In this document: piece after piece, positions 6,252-6,365 of the stretch
Layout: every line of letters starts with the position of its first letter
Numbering within the stretch: position 1 is the stretch's first letter
Assembly (NCBI RefSeq): GCF_030515985.1
Contig: NZ_CP100376.1
Span: forward strand, 230,195 to 236,559
From: Corynebacterium accolens
Lineage (GTDB): Bacteria; Actinomycetota; Actinomycetes; Mycobacteriales; Mycobacteriaceae
Direction: 5' to 3'
Length of the DNA stretch: 6,365 nucleotides
Program-made: the position numbers and the translations under genes
Notes under the pieces: generated by a model
Told to the model about the DNA's origin: nothing
What the model saw: only the letters and a program-made list of their open reading frames with translations
Database searches by the model: none

Positions 6252-6264
6252 AAGGAGTGTCCTT
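6252..6264. repeat. Small inverted repeat in the leader of the His-rich gene
   Basis: In the minus-strand mRNA AAGGA-CAC-TCCTT can form a 5-bp hairpin. The TCCTT half is also complementary to the AAGGA of the Shine-Dalgarno at 6230-6234. The helices are short. Confidence 0.35.
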
Positions 6265-6267
6265 CTC

Positions 6268-6312
6268 GTTTTCACTCTGTTTTCATTAAATCATGTTTTC
6301 AGTTCGGTTTCA
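6268..6312. repeat. Array of TGAAAAC direct repeats over the His-rich promoter
   Basis: On the minus strand TGAAAAC occurs at 6268-6274, 6279-6285 and 6295-6301, and TGAAACC (one mismatch) at 6306-6312. The spacing is 11, 16 and 11 bp, so there are two helix-phased pairs. They cover the -35 box, the spacer, the -10 box and the region just after the start site. Direct repeats at 11 bp are typical of OmpR/PhoB-type response regulators, for example the copper-responsive CopR type in corynebacteria. No clean palindromic Zur/Fur box is visible. Confidence 0.55.
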
Positions 6313-6313
6313 A
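6285..6313 (-). promoter_or_regulatory. Sigma70-type promoter of the His-rich gene
   Basis: On the minus strand TTGAAA (6313-6308) and TTTAAT (6290-6285) are separated by exactly 17 bp. Each differs from the consensus by one base. Transcription should start near 6278, giving a leader of about 58 nt with a Shine-Dalgarno. TGAAAAC-like repeats overlie both boxes. Confidence 0.7.
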
Positions 6314-6365
6314 TAGCGTGCGGGAGATTTTCGATATTTTTTCAATAGGCTACGGCGGGGTGGGG

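Noticed and set aside
5879..6289. A 136-codon Val-rich plus-strand frame opposite the His-rich gene
   Set aside because: It is the mirror of the His codons (CAC/CAT read as GTG/ATG), which gives artificial valine runs. It has no credible ribosome-binding site, and the minus-strand gene has a promoter, Shine-Dalgarno and terminator.
6285..6301. TGAAAACATGATTTAATGA considered as a Zur/Fur box
   Set aside because: It has the TGAAAA half-site but no matching inverted half at the proper distance; the direct-repeat reading fits better.

Overview
The window looks like chromosomal DNA of a Corynebacterium or close relative. The reasons are a moderately GC-rich composition, a tRNA gene without an encoded CCA end, a gene start compatible with leaderless transcription, and two consecutive large YhgE/Pip-type membrane proteins of a kind seen in corynebacterial genomes. 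The genus assignment rests on remembered family resemblance, not on a database search.

Left part (1-850). The first 78 bases, read on the minus strand, encode the beginning of a zinc-ribbon transposase that runs off the window edge. A non-coding stretch of about 350 bases with two clear inverted repeats follows. Then comes a complete tRNA-Glu gene (anticodon CUC) on the plus strand with a strong intrinsic terminator. A second non-coding stretch (549-772) holds one perfect 15-bp palindrome. It ends at the intrinsic terminator of the minus-strand operon to its right.

Centre (835-5693, minus strand). A two-gene operon encodes two paralogous YhgE/Pip-family membrane proteins, 890 and 729 residues long. 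Their frames overlap by four bases (ATGA), so they are probably translationally coupled and may work as a heteromeric pair. Both have one N-terminal membrane segment, a large coiled-coil-rich outer domain and a C-terminal multi-membrane-span domain. Only the upstream protein carries an extra C-terminal module with two more membrane segments and a long hydrophilic tail. Its start is a GTG without a visible Shine-Dalgarno sequence. A -10 box lies 7 bp before it, which suggests a leaderless mRNA. Two adjacent palindromes overlap this promoter and could be operators.

Right part (5846-6365). A minus-strand gene encodes a 97-residue protein with 26 histidines, built from two related copies of a metal-binding-type module. 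It has its own intrinsic terminator, a good Shine-Dalgarno sequence and a good sigma70-type promoter. Four TGAAAAC-like direct repeats with 11/16/11-bp spacing overlie that promoter. This suggests metal- or stress-responsive control by an unknown regulator.

No CRISPR array, rRNA or complete mobile element is visible. The most unusual parts are the asymmetric YhgE pair with its compact promoter/operator, and the duplicated His-rich protein with its repeat-covered promoter.
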